NCBI GenBank assembly: GCA_011524575.1
Contig: WTKB01000220.1
Span: forward strand, 1 to 18,056
Direction: 5' to 3'
Origin: Aquimarina sp.
GTDB taxonomy: Bacteria; Bacteroidota; Bacteroidia; Flavobacteriales; Flavobacteriaceae
Length of the DNA: 18,056 bases
The notes beneath the pieces are model-generated. The model did not search any database. It was not told the origin of the DNA and saw nothing but the letters and a program-made list of their open reading frames with translations. The position numbers and the translations under genes are program-made. Shown piece by piece: positions 1-7,206 of this stretch (its first letter is position 1; each line of letters opens with the position of its first letter).

Positions 1-72
1 TCAAAAGCATTATTAGAGTATGCCTATGAGTTTTCTAATCCAGAGGGAATTTTTATAAAAAACGGAGCTTAA
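1..72 (+). CDS. 3' end of an unidentified gene (partial)
   Basis: Frame 1 is open from the first base to a TAA at 70-72 and reads as 23 residues ending in EGIFIKNGA. The composition looks protein-like and the strand matches the cluster, so this is probably the C-terminus of the gene before cbiX. The tail is too short to identify. It lacks the terminal aromatic residue usual in TonB-dependent receptors. The stop codon lies inside a short remnant of the repeat found elsewhere in the window. The 79 bases from here to cbiX are AT-rich with no clear promoter, riboswitch or second gene. Confidence 0.5.
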   Translation, partial: SKALLEYAYEFSNPEGIFIKNGA

Positions 73-84
73 ACAAGTTCTAAG
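64..84. repeat. collapsed remnant of the intergenic inverted repeat
   Basis: Bases 70-84 (TAAACAAGTTCTAAG) match 6399-6413, at the right end of the full inverted repeat, with a single C-to-T difference. The bases just before, GAGCTT at 64-69, match the start of the left end. The site therefore reads as the two outer ends joined, with the interior lost. It overlaps the stop codon of the upstream partial gene, and the other two copies also lie beside stop codons. The match is short and is credible mainly because of the two better copies. Confidence 0.5.
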
Positions 85-151
85 AGGAAGCTAAAATTTA
101 AAAATGACACCTATGAAAATTTTTTATTGGACTACTTACTAATTATTTAAA

Positions 152-1090
152 ATGAAAAAGAAAGGAATTTTACTTTGCGGACACGGTACTCGAAGAAAAA
201 CAGGTACTACTGCTTTTAAAGAATTGGTTGCCGCATTGCAAGCCCGTTATGCCGATTATGAGGTAGATTACGGTTTTTTAGAGTTTAATCATCCTTTATA
301 TGAGGCTGCTGTAGAACGTATGTATCAAAAAGGAATACGAGAAATTTATGCGTTACCTATTATTCTTTTTGCGGGTTCTCATGCAAAAAATGATATTCCT
401 TATGAGATGAATACCATCCAGAGTTATTACCCAGATTTAACCATAAAAATGGGTAAACATCTTGGAGTAAATTCTTTCTTATTAGAACTTGCACAAAAGA
501 GAATCTTAGAAGAAGAAAGGAAGTATCCTCAAATGGATAGAAAAGAGGTGTGTTTAATGGTTGTTGGTCGAGGAACTACCGATACAGATGCCAATTCTGA
601 TGTTCATAAATTGGCGTGTATGCTTGGTGAAGGAATGGGTTTTGGTTTTACAACCGTTGCTTATAGTGGAACAGCCTATCCAAAAGTAGCAGAAAGTTTA
701 CAACTCACTAGTAAATTAGACTTTAAACGAACAATTGTTATTCCTTTTTTCTTTTTTACAGGAGTTCTTCTAGAACGCGTATATAACGAGGTGAAAACTT
801 TTGGTGAAACTTCTCCAAATGAATACATCTATACCAAGGCTTTTGGTAAAGACGAACTGATTTTAAAGGCATTTGATGAGCGTTTGGAGGAAGCTATTAA
901 CGGCACAGCAAATATGAACTGCCAATTATGTAAGTACAGAAAACAAATTGTTGGTGTAGAATCAGAATTAGGAAAAGAACAAGTAGGACACCATTTAGGG
1001 GTGAAAGGTATTTTATTTGAAGAAGATGAAAAAGTAGGACAAAAAGATGGAGGTGTTATTACTAAAATAAAGAAAGCTTTAGGTATATGA
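152..1090 (+). CDS. cbiX: sirohydrochlorin cobaltochelatase CbiX, long form
   Basis: CbiX inserts Co2+ into sirohydrochlorin, the cobalt-committing step of the oxygen-independent B12 pathway, in the cytoplasm. The 312 residues are two chelatase-like halves. The first carries both metal-handling histidines, in LLCGHGTR (His11) and AGSHAKND (His77). The second has GRG at 139-141 where the first has GHG, so only the first half looks catalytic. The tail holds an M-x-C-x-x-C motif (Met255, Cys257, Cys260) and GHH at 279-281. In Bacillus megaterium CbiX, MXCXXC is the reported 4Fe-4S ligand motif, so a cluster is inferred here too. The gene heads the cluster, and its stop overlaps the cbiL start in ATGA. 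Family assignment is secure; cobalt specificity is inferred from context. Confidence 0.93.
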   Translation: MKKKGILLCGHGTRRKTGTTAFKELVAALQARYADYEVDYGFLEFNHPLYEAAVERMYQKGIREIYALPIILFAGSHAKNDIPYEMNTIQSYYPDLTIKMGKHLGVNSFLLELAQKRILEEERKYPQMDRKEVCLMVVGRGTTDTDANSDVHKLACMLGEGMGFGFTTVAYSGTAYPKVAESLQLTSKLDFKRTIVIPFFFFTGVLLERVYNEVKTFGETSPNEYIYTKAFGKDELILKAFDERLEEAINGTANMNCQLCKYRKQIVGVESELGKEQVGHHLGVKGILFEEDEKVGQKDGGVITKIKKALGI

Positions 1091-1791
1091 ATACAGGTAA
1101 GATATATGGCGTTTCTTTAGGTACTGGAGATCCTGATTTAATTACTTTGAAGGGCTTAAATATTTTAAAAAAAGTAGCTAAAATATATTATCCAGGATCT
1201 TTATTTAAAAACGGAGGTCAATCAAGTTATTCGTTGTCTATATTAAAACATTATGACCTAAATCCTAATAAACTAGAAGGTTTTTATCTCAGAATGGATT
1301 TAGATAGGGTGCAGGTACAGGAAATCTATGAGGCTACTTTTCAAAAAATACGCACAGACTATAACAACGGATTATCCATAGCTATTGTCAGTGAGGGAGA
1401 CTTGAGTACTTATAGTTCTTTTTCGTATTTACTAGAAAAAATAAAAGCAGCGCATTTACCAGTAAACTTAGTGCCTGGGGTGAGTTCTTTTTTACATTTA
1501 GCCTCACAAGTAGAAATGCCTTTGTGTTTACAAAATGAAAAAGTAGTTGTTATTCCTCGAATACAACATAAAAACGAATTACAAGAAGCCATTACTCATT
1601 TTGATACCGTTATTTTAATGAAAATCGTATCGGTTGTAGCGGTTATTGCGTCGGTTATTGATACGCAAAGACATACCATTACATACGGAGAACGATTAGG
1701 TACGGATAAACAATTTGTTACACAAGATTGGGAAATTGTAAAGCAGAGAGAAATACCTTATTTTTCCCTCCTTATAATTAAAAAGAAATAA
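1087..1791 (+). CDS. cbiL: cobalt-factor II / precorrin-2 C20-methyltransferase
   Basis: This SAM-dependent enzyme methylates C20 of the macrocycle and, given cbiX just upstream, probably acts on cobalt-factor II. The 234-residue protein has the tetrapyrrole methylase fold signatures in order: SLGTGDPDL at 10-18 near the N-terminus, SEGDLSTYSSF at 102-112, and the VPGVSSFLHLAS segment at 129-140. The long insertion after the first strand and the overall length fit CbiL/CobI rather than CbiF or CbiH. The ATG start overlaps the cbiX stop by four bases, so translation is probably coupled. The next gene starts four bases after its stop. CobI (aerobic) and CbiL (anaerobic) are hard to tell apart by sequence; the cbi name follows from cbiD and cbiG in the same cluster. 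Confidence 0.92.
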   Translation: MNTGKIYGVSLGTGDPDLITLKGLNILKKVAKIYYPGSLFKNGGQSSYSLSILKHYDLNPNKLEGFYLRMDLDRVQVQEIYEATFQKIRTDYNNGLSIAIVSEGDLSTYSSFSYLLEKIKAAHLPVNLVPGVSSFLHLASQVEMPLCLQNEKVVVIPRIQHKNELQEAITHFDTVILMKIVSVVAVIASVIDTQRHTITYGERLGTDKQFVTQDWEIVKQREIPYFSLLIIKKK

Positions 1792-1795
1792 GTAA

Positions 1796-3175
1796 ATGAA
1801 AATAACAGTTGCAGGTTTAGGACCAGGAGCTTTGGATTATATGTTACCAATTGTAAAGACCGCTTTACAAAAGGCAGACGTTGTTATTGGCTATGAATAT
1901 TATTTTCAGTTTGCGGAAACTTTTTTCAAGGCCGATGCAGAATTAATCGCTATGCCATTAGGTAAAGAAGAAGCAAGAGCCTATAAGGCTATTGAAAAAG
2001 CTAAAGAAAATAAATATGTTGTGGTGATTGGTTCTGGTGATGCCAGTATTTATTCTATGGCAGCTATAGTTTTTGAAATAGTTAGCAAGCAACAAATCCA
2101 TGATATCGCATTAGAAACACTACCGGGGATTTCAGCATTTTTAGCAGCAGGAAGCAAGCTAGGCGCTCCCTTAGGTCATGACTTTTGTTGTATTTCTTTA
2201 TCGGACTTAATGACTCCTTGGAATACCATAGAAAAAAGGATCAAAGCCGCAGCAATGGGGGATTTTGTAACCAGTTTATACAACCCAAAGAGTAAAAAAA
2301 GGCATTGGCAGTTAGGGCGTTTAAAAAAGTTGTTTTTACAACAACGTGCTGCTTCAACACCTGTGGCTATTATACGCCAAGTCACTCGCCCTGATGAAGA
2401 AATTAAAATTACGACTTTAGGAGCATTTAATCCTGATGATGTAGATATGTTTTGCTTGGTAATGATTGGTAATTCTCAAACTTTCTCATTTAAGAATTAT
2501 TTAGTAACACCAAGAGGATACCTCAATCGCAAACCACATACAGGAAAAGAAATTCAACAAGAAAGTTTTAAAATTGTTTCGCAGCAAATTAAAAATATTT
2601 CTTTTTCTTTACCAGATAAATGGGCGATAACCAGACTGGTACATACTACAGGAGTTATTGAAGATTACAAACATTATTTAGCTACACCCACAGCGATTAC
2701 CAGTTGGCATGCCCACCTTAAAAATGGAGGAGAAATTGTAACTGATGTAACTATGGTAAAATCAGGAATTACCAAAGCATTTGTTAAAGAATTTGGTAAT
2801 CAAATCCATTGTTTATTAAATGACTCTGATGCACAGTTATTGGCAAAATCAGCAAACATAACAAGATCACAAGCAGGTATTCGAAAAGCCATTGAAAAAT
2901 ACCCTAATGCCTTGTATGTTGTGGGGAATGCACCAACAGCATTATTTGAAATTGTAACGCAGTTACGAGCAACTGATACTTCTTTTAATCCTGTAGGAAT
3001 AGTGGGTGTTCCCGTAGGTTTTGTAAATGTTATCGAAGCAAAAGAGCAATTATCACAAGTAACAAACACCAATTGGGTAATTATTGAAGGAAACCGAGGA
3101 GGTAGCAATGTAGCTGCCGCTATAGTAAATGCGGCTTTTACACTAGAAGAGGCAACCACATATTATACCCATTAA
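1796..3175 (+). CDS. cbiHC: CbiH-CbiC fusion: C17-methyltransferase/ring contractase plus precorrin-8 methylmutase
   Basis: Two enzymes in one 459-residue chain. Residues 1 to about 245 are a tetrapyrrole methylase of the CbiH/CobJ type (VAGLGPG at 5-11, GSGDASIYSMA at 79-89, LPGISAFLAAGS at 109-120, YNPKSKKR at 162-169). This enzyme methylates C17 and drives ring contraction. Residues about 255-455 are CbiC/CobH, which moves the C11 methyl to C12 in the last macrocycle step. Its putative catalytic histidine is His283 in RLVHTTG, followed by GNAPTAL (377-383), GVPVGFVNVIEAKE (404-417) and GNRGGSNVAAA (432-442). The two steps are far apart in the pathway, so the fusion does not simply link consecutive reactions. 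No [4Fe-4S] extension is apparent in the CbiH part. Both domains look intact. Confidence 0.94.
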   Translation: MKITVAGLGPGALDYMLPIVKTALQKADVVIGYEYYFQFAETFFKADAELIAMPLGKEEARAYKAIEKAKENKYVVVIGSGDASIYSMAAIVFEIVSKQQIHDIALETLPGISAFLAAGSKLGAPLGHDFCCISLSDLMTPWNTIEKRIKAAAMGDFVTSLYNPKSKKRHWQLGRLKKLFLQQRAASTPVAIIRQVTRPDEEIKITTLGAFNPDDVDMFCLVMIGNSQTFSFKNYLVTPRGYLNRKPHTGKEIQQESFKIVSQQIKNISFSLPDKWAITRLVHTTGVIEDYKHYLATPTAITSWHAHLKNGGEIVTDVTMVKSGITKAFVKEFGNQIHCLLNDSDAQLLAKSANITRSQAGIRKAIEKYPNALYVVGNAPTALFEIVTQLRATDTSFNPVGIVGVPVGFVNVIEAKEQLSQVTNTNWVIIEGNRGGSNVAAAIVNAAFTLEEATTYYTH

Positions 3176-3191
3176 AAGTTAACTGCAACAA

Positions 3192-4391
3192 ATGCAACTA
3201 CACAAAAAACAGGTTGATTTTTATTTGATTGGAATTGGTAATCACACTATTACTCGTTTACAGCCTGAAGTATTACCATTAATTTCGGAATCCACTATTT
3301 TTTCTGGAGGTAAAAGACACTATAAGTTAGTTCATGAATTTTTACCTAAACCGCACACTTGGATCGAGATTTCTGGTAAAATGGATGTTTTAGTAAAAAA
3401 ATATCAATTGCAAGATACACCGATTGTGGTTTTTGTTTCTGGAGACCCTTTTTTCTATGGTTTTGGAAATACGCTCCAGCGTTTATTACCAAATGCGGTA
3501 TTGCAATCATTTCCGTATTTTAATAGTATTCAATTATTGTGTCATAAAACACAAACCAATTATAACGAATTAAAATCGGTATCTGTACACGGTAGAGATT
3601 GGTCGGCATTAGATGAGGCTTTAATTCATAGAAATAAATTAATTGGTGTTTTAACCGATGGTAAAAAAACGCCTTCTCAGATAGCCAAACGGATGTTACA
3701 ATATGGTTTTGATAATTATAGTATTACCATTGGAGAATGTTTAGATGCAGACCAAGAACACATAGAACAACTGGATTTGATCTCGTGTACCACTAGCGTA
3801 CATAATCCTTTAAATTGTGTGTTGTTAAAACAAATAAAGCCAAAAGAGAAAACATTTGGAATTGCAGATCAGGCTTTTATTCATTTGGAGCATAGGTCTA
3901 ATATGATTACTAAAATGCCTATTCGTTTGGTTACGATGAGTGCTTTAGCTTTAGCTAACAAAAGTGTCTTTTGGGATATAGGTTCTTGTACAGGTTCGGT
4001 GTCTATTGAGGTCAAACAGCAGTTTGCCCATTTAAAAGTCATCGCATTCGAAAAGCGTAAAGCTTGTAAGGCAATTATTCAACAAAATACAGAACGTTTT
4101 TCTGTGCCAGGTATCGAGATAGTTATTGCTGATTTTTTTAAACTCGATTTGGAAAAGTATCCTGTTCCAGATGTAGTTTTTATTGGAGGACATGGGGGTA
4201 GATTAGAAGAATTAATTAACATCATACACCAACTAAACCCAAAGGTTCGTTTTGTGATTAATGCCGTACAACAAATCAGTAGCGAAACTTTTATTAAAGT
4301 ACTTTCTAATTTAAATTATACGATAAGTACACAAACCATACAGTTTAACAAGCACAATACCATTAGTATTCACACTGCAGAAAATAAATAG
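3192..4391 (+). CDS. cbiET: CbiE-CbiT fusion (CobL type): precorrin-6B C5,15-methyltransferase/decarboxylase
   Basis: The protein methylates C5 and C15 and removes the C12 acetate carboxyl of (cobalt-)precorrin-6B/7. In the 399 residues, CbiE spans about 1-213 (LIGIGN at 12-17, FSGGKRHY at 37-44, SGDPFFYG at 83-90). CbiT follows at about 220-395. The CbiT entry is MITKMPIRLVTMSALAL at 238-254, then the SAM loop DIGSCTGSVSIE at 262-273 and IGGHGG at 331-336. The glycine often seen in the SAM loop (GxGxG) is Cys266 here; this may be normal for the lineage. A 16-base gap follows cbiHC, and the cbiGF start abuts the TAG stop directly. The fusion itself is common and is called CobL in aerobic producers. 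Confidence 0.94.
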   Translation: MQLHKKQVDFYLIGIGNHTITRLQPEVLPLISESTIFSGGKRHYKLVHEFLPKPHTWIEISGKMDVLVKKYQLQDTPIVVFVSGDPFFYGFGNTLQRLLPNAVLQSFPYFNSIQLLCHKTQTNYNELKSVSVHGRDWSALDEALIHRNKLIGVLTDGKKTPSQIAKRMLQYGFDNYSITIGECLDADQEHIEQLDLISCTTSVHNPLNCVLLKQIKPKEKTFGIADQAFIHLEHRSNMITKMPIRLVTMSALALANKSVFWDIGSCTGSVSIEVKQQFAHLKVIAFEKRKACKAIIQQNTERFSVPGIEIVIADFFKLDLEKYPVPDVVFIGGHGGRLEELINIIHQLNPKVRFVINAVQQISSETFIKVLSNLNYTISTQTIQFNKHNTISIHTAENK

Positions 4392-6236
4392 ATGAAAAAG
4401 ATAGCCATAATAGTAGTTACAGAAAAAGGAGTAGAACAAGCACTTACCATTCAAAAACAGTTTCCAAAGTCTGTGGTGGTAACACCTTTGTCCATCGAAA
4501 ATGAGAACCTATCCAAAGTATCTTCTTTATCCAGTTACTTAGAAACAAATTTTTCTAAATTAGACGGGATTTGTTTTGTTACCGCACTGGGAATTTGTGT
4601 ACGTTTAATAGCTCCTTATATAAAAGATAAAAATACAGATCCAGCTGTGGTTTCGGTAGATGATTTAGGGGTAAATGTACAGTCTGTATTGAGTGGTCAT
4701 AAGGGGGGAGCTAATGATTTTGCTCTAAAAATAGCCGCAGTTTTAGGAGCTCAGCCTATTATATCTACATCAAGTGATGTGCAAAATATTTGGGCATTGG
4801 ACACTTTAGGAGTTTCTTTTGGATGGCAAACAGAAAGTTCGTTACCCATGAATAAAACAATGGCTTTATTTGTAAATAATAAACCTACGGCTTTAGTCTT
4901 AGATATTAAAGATAAAGGCACACAACACCTAGAGCAAACCTGCCCTGATTTTGTTTCGATTTTTTATAATCAGGATACGATTGATTTTTCAAAATATGAA
5001 CTCTGTATAATAGTGAGTTATAAGGTATATGACTCGATACCTATTCCTACTTTATGCTATATTCCAAAGGTACTTTCTATAGGTACAGGTTGCTCAAAAA
5101 GTCTGGATAGTTTACTTTTTGAAAATCAATTAAAACAAGAATTACATATTCGAAAAATTCAATTTTCAGCAGTTAAAAACATAGGCTCGATTACTATAAA
5201 AGCAAAGCAGCAGGCATATTTAGATTTTAGTAACAACCATAATATTCCTTTTAAAACTTTCACAGCTGCAGCAATTGATACGGTATCAGTGCCTAATCCT
5301 AGCGAAATGGTGCAATCGAAGATCGGAGTTGATGGGGTATCAGAATCTTGTGCATTATTACTTTCTGGAAATAGCAACTTACTTATTGAAAAACAAAAAA
5401 TTCATTTAGAAAATAATGATAAGTTTACTTTTTCTGTTGCTCTTGATGTGCAATCAGAGCGAAGAGCTGCTATAGCTATTATTGGTGCTGGTCCTGGTGA
5501 CGAAGAATTAATTACTGTTAAAGGGAAACAATACTTAGAAAATGCCGATTGTGTATTATATGCAGGGAGTTTAATTCCAGAAGAAATGACGAGTTGGTGT
5601 AAACCAAGTGCAGTGGTAAGGAATTCGGCGATGATGACCCTAGAAGAACAAGTTGCCATCATGCAAGAACATTACAATAAAGGAAATGCTATTGTACGTT
5701 TACAGTCTGGAGATCCGTCCTTATATGGGGCGATCCAAGAACAAATGACCATTTTTGATGAATTAGAAATGGAGTATTTTATTGTTCCTGGTATTTCTGC
5801 TTTTAGTGCTGCTGCTGCGGTTTTAAAATCGGAGTTTACTATTCCAGAAGTGGTACAATCTATAGTATTGACTCGTGGAGAGGGAAAAACACCAATGCCT
5901 TCTAAAGAAAGTATTTCAGCCTTTGCAGCTACAAATGCTACGATGTGTATCTTTTTAAGTGCTGGAATCGCTAAAAAAGTAGAAGCACAGTTACTAGAAC
6001 ATTTTGATGCAGCTACACCAGTAGCGGTTATGTATAGAATATCTTGGAAAGACGAAGAAATATTTCAAGGAAAACTTGAAAATTTGGCTGAAATTGTCAA
6101 GAAAAGTAAGAAAACAAGAACGGTTTTAATTGTGGTTGGTCCTGCTATCGGAGCACGTAAAAATCGTTCTCAATTATATAGCCCAGAATGGAAACATATT
6201 TTTAGAACGAATAAGAAATTCGTAATTACGGAGTAA
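4392..6236 (+). CDS. cbiGF: CbiG-CbiF fusion: cobalt-precorrin-5A hydrolase plus precorrin-4 C11-methyltransferase
   Basis: Residues 1 to about 345 are CbiG, which opens the delta-lactone of cobalt-precorrin-5A and releases acetaldehyde. Its N-terminal part shows TALGICVRLIAPYIKDK at 64-80 and SVLSGHKGGAND at 98-109; the C-terminal part shows LSIGTGC at 228-234 and VDGVSESCALLL at 313-324. Residues about 358-610 are CbiF/CobM, the SAM-dependent C11-methyltransferase that makes CbiG's substrate (IIGAGPGDEEL at 363-373, AGSLIP at 391-396, QSGDPSLYGA at 438-447, VPGISAF at 465-471). The fusion joins consecutive steps, though in reverse order along the chain. CbiG marks the oxygen-independent route. 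The gene begins right after the cbiET stop and is followed by the window's longest gap. Confidence 0.94.
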   Translation: MKKIAIIVVTEKGVEQALTIQKQFPKSVVVTPLSIENENLSKVSSLSSYLETNFSKLDGICFVTALGICVRLIAPYIKDKNTDPAVVSVDDLGVNVQSVLSGHKGGANDFALKIAAVLGAQPIISTSSDVQNIWALDTLGVSFGWQTESSLPMNKTMALFVNNKPTALVLDIKDKGTQHLEQTCPDFVSIFYNQDTIDFSKYELCIIVSYKVYDSIPIPTLCYIPKVLSIGTGCSKSLDSLLFENQLKQELHIRKIQFSAVKNIGSITIKAKQQAYLDFSNNHNIPFKTFTAAAIDTVSVPNPSEMVQSKIGVDGVSESCALLLSGNSNLLIEKQKIHLENNDKFTFSVALDVQSERRAAIAIIGAGPGDEELITVKGKQYLENADCVLYAGSLIPEEMTSWCKPSAVVRNSAMMTLEEQVAIMQEHYNKGNAIVRLQSGDPSLYGAIQEQMTIFDELEMEYFIVPGISAFSAAAAVLKSEFTIPEVVQSIVLTRGEGKTPMPSKESISAFAATNATMCIFLSAGIAKKVEAQLLEHFDAATPVAVMYRISWKDEEIFQGKLENLAEIVKKSKKTRTVLIVVGPAIGARKNRSQLYSPEWKHIFRTNKKFVITE

Positions 6237-6243
6237 TAGTTTA

Positions 6244-6399
6244 AGAGCTTGTTTAAACTAAATGCAAACTGTAATTCAAAAGTTTAAGGTTTTGGGTTAC
6301 TTTTAAATGATGAGTATATCGAGATATGTAAGTCCTTTTAAAGTGATCCAAGTTCTTAAAATTTTGGATTACAGGAAGTAGTGAGTTTAAACAAGCTCT
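6244..6399 (+). repeat. 156-bp symmetrical inverted repeat, probable long RNA hairpin
   Basis: The outer 16 bases are an exact inverted pair: AGAGCTTGTTTAAACT at 6244-6259 and its reverse complement at 6384-6399. With the centre fixed between 6321 and 6322 and no gaps, I count 57 Watson-Crick matches over 78 arm positions. Nine more become G-U pairs in plus-strand RNA. The tip is ATATC-GA-GATAT at 6316-6327. The element starts eight bases after the cbiGF stop codon and occupies most of the 214-bp gap before cbiJ. No U-run follows the stem, so it is not a classic terminator. It could be a MITE or REP-like element, a transcript-stabilising hairpin, or both. Reduced relatives lie at 64-84 and 13085-13125. 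Confidence 0.85.
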
Positions 6400-6410
6400 A
6401 AACAAGCTCT
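6389..6410 (+). repeat. tandem 11-bp duplication at the right edge of the inverted repeat
   Basis: AAACAAGCTCT occurs twice head to tail, at 6389-6399 and 6400-6410. The first copy ends the right arm of the inverted repeat and the second lies just outside it. Possible sources are replication slippage, a second nested insertion of the element's end, or a duplication made during mobilisation. No equivalent duplication is present at the left edge. Confidence 0.8.
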
Positions 6411-6450
6411 AAGACCAATAATAAATAATAGGCATAAATTTAACATACAT

Positions 6451-7206
6451 ATGATACTTGTTTTTGGAGGAACAACAGAGGGAAAAAAAGTGGCTACTTT
6501 TCTAGAAAGTTCAGCCATTCCTTTTGTGTATTCTACTAAAACAAAGATCTCTTTTTTAGAAACCAAAACAGCTCAGTACCGATTTGGTGCGTTAAATGAA
6601 AAGCAATTACAAGATTATATTTTAACAAATAATATCACCACAATTATCAATGCTGCACACCCTTTTGCTCAAGAGCTTCATCGTGTTATAGCAAAAGTTG
6701 GAGCGCAATTACAACTTTCTGTTATCAGATTTGCTAGAGTCCTATTGGAAAAAACAATTCATCCATTAGTAAGGTATGTAGCATCTTATCAAGAGGCTTT
6801 ACAGGAATTAGAGCATTTTAAAAGTTTATTGGCATTAACAGGGGTGCAATCTATTGATAAATTACAGCCTTATTGGTTAAAAAATAGTGCTTATTTCAGG
6901 ATTTTAAATAGGCCCGCATCATTAAAAGTGGCTAGAAAAAGTAATTTCCCTGAAAAACAATTAATTTTAGGAGTGCCATCAGGAGATTTAGAAAAAGAGA
7001 TTACTATACTACGCACTCATAAAATAGATGTCGTTTTAACTAAAGAAACAGGAAGTAGTGGTTTTTTAGAAGTAAAAATTAATGCTGCATTACAAACAAA
7101 CACTCCGATACTTATTATTAAACAACCTCAAACACCGCCTTATTTTAAAGTGATCCATCATTTACAAGAATTAGAGTTCTTACAATCTAAAACGAATACT
7201 ATATGA
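6451..7206 (+). CDS. cbiJ: (cobalt-)precorrin-6A reductase
   Basis: The enzyme reduces the macrocycle of (cobalt-)precorrin-6A to 6B with a nicotinamide cofactor. The 251-residue length is usual for CbiJ/CobK. Family signatures are ILVFGGTTEGK at the N-terminus (glycine-rich loop 6-12), INAAHPFA at 66-73, and DVVLTKETGSSG at 193-204. The ATG at 6451 puts the glycine loop at the extreme N-terminus, as in relatives. It is the first gene after the long inverted repeat, so its expression relative to cbiGF may depend on that element. Its stop overlaps the cbiD start in ATGA. The nicotinamide and cobalt-free versus cobalt-bound preferences are inferred. Confidence 0.93.
   Translation: MILVFGGTTEGKKVATFLESSAIPFVYSTKTKISFLETKTAQYRFGALNEKQLQDYILTNNITTIINAAHPFAQELHRVIAKVGAQLQLSVIRFARVLLEKTIHPLVRYVASYQEALQELEHFKSLLALTGVQSIDKLQPYWLKNSAYFRILNRPASLKVARKSNFPEKQLILGVPSGDLEKEITILRTHKIDVVLTKETGSSGFLEVKINAALQTNTPILIIKQPQTPPYFKVIHHLQELEFLQSKTNTI

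Noticed and set aside
73..151. Possible cobalamin riboswitch or promoter ahead of cbiX
   Set aside because: The gap is too short for a full B12 riboswitch, no B12-box-like sequence is visible, and no convincing Bacteroidota -33/-7 promoter can be picked out by eye.
152..1090. Damaged second active site in CbiX (GRG in place of GHG in the second half)
   Set aside because: Long CbiX proteins normally use one active site, with the histidines in the first half, so this is not a defect.
2800..3159. A 119-codon open frame on the minus strand
   Set aside because: It lies wholly within the CbiC part of cbiHC, which has clear motifs; the reverse frame shows no recognisable family and low-complexity content.
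6237..6450. Classic intrinsic terminator after cbiGF
   Set aside because: The stem is far longer than usual, AT-rich, and is not followed by a U-run; a terminator role cannot be claimed from sequence alone.
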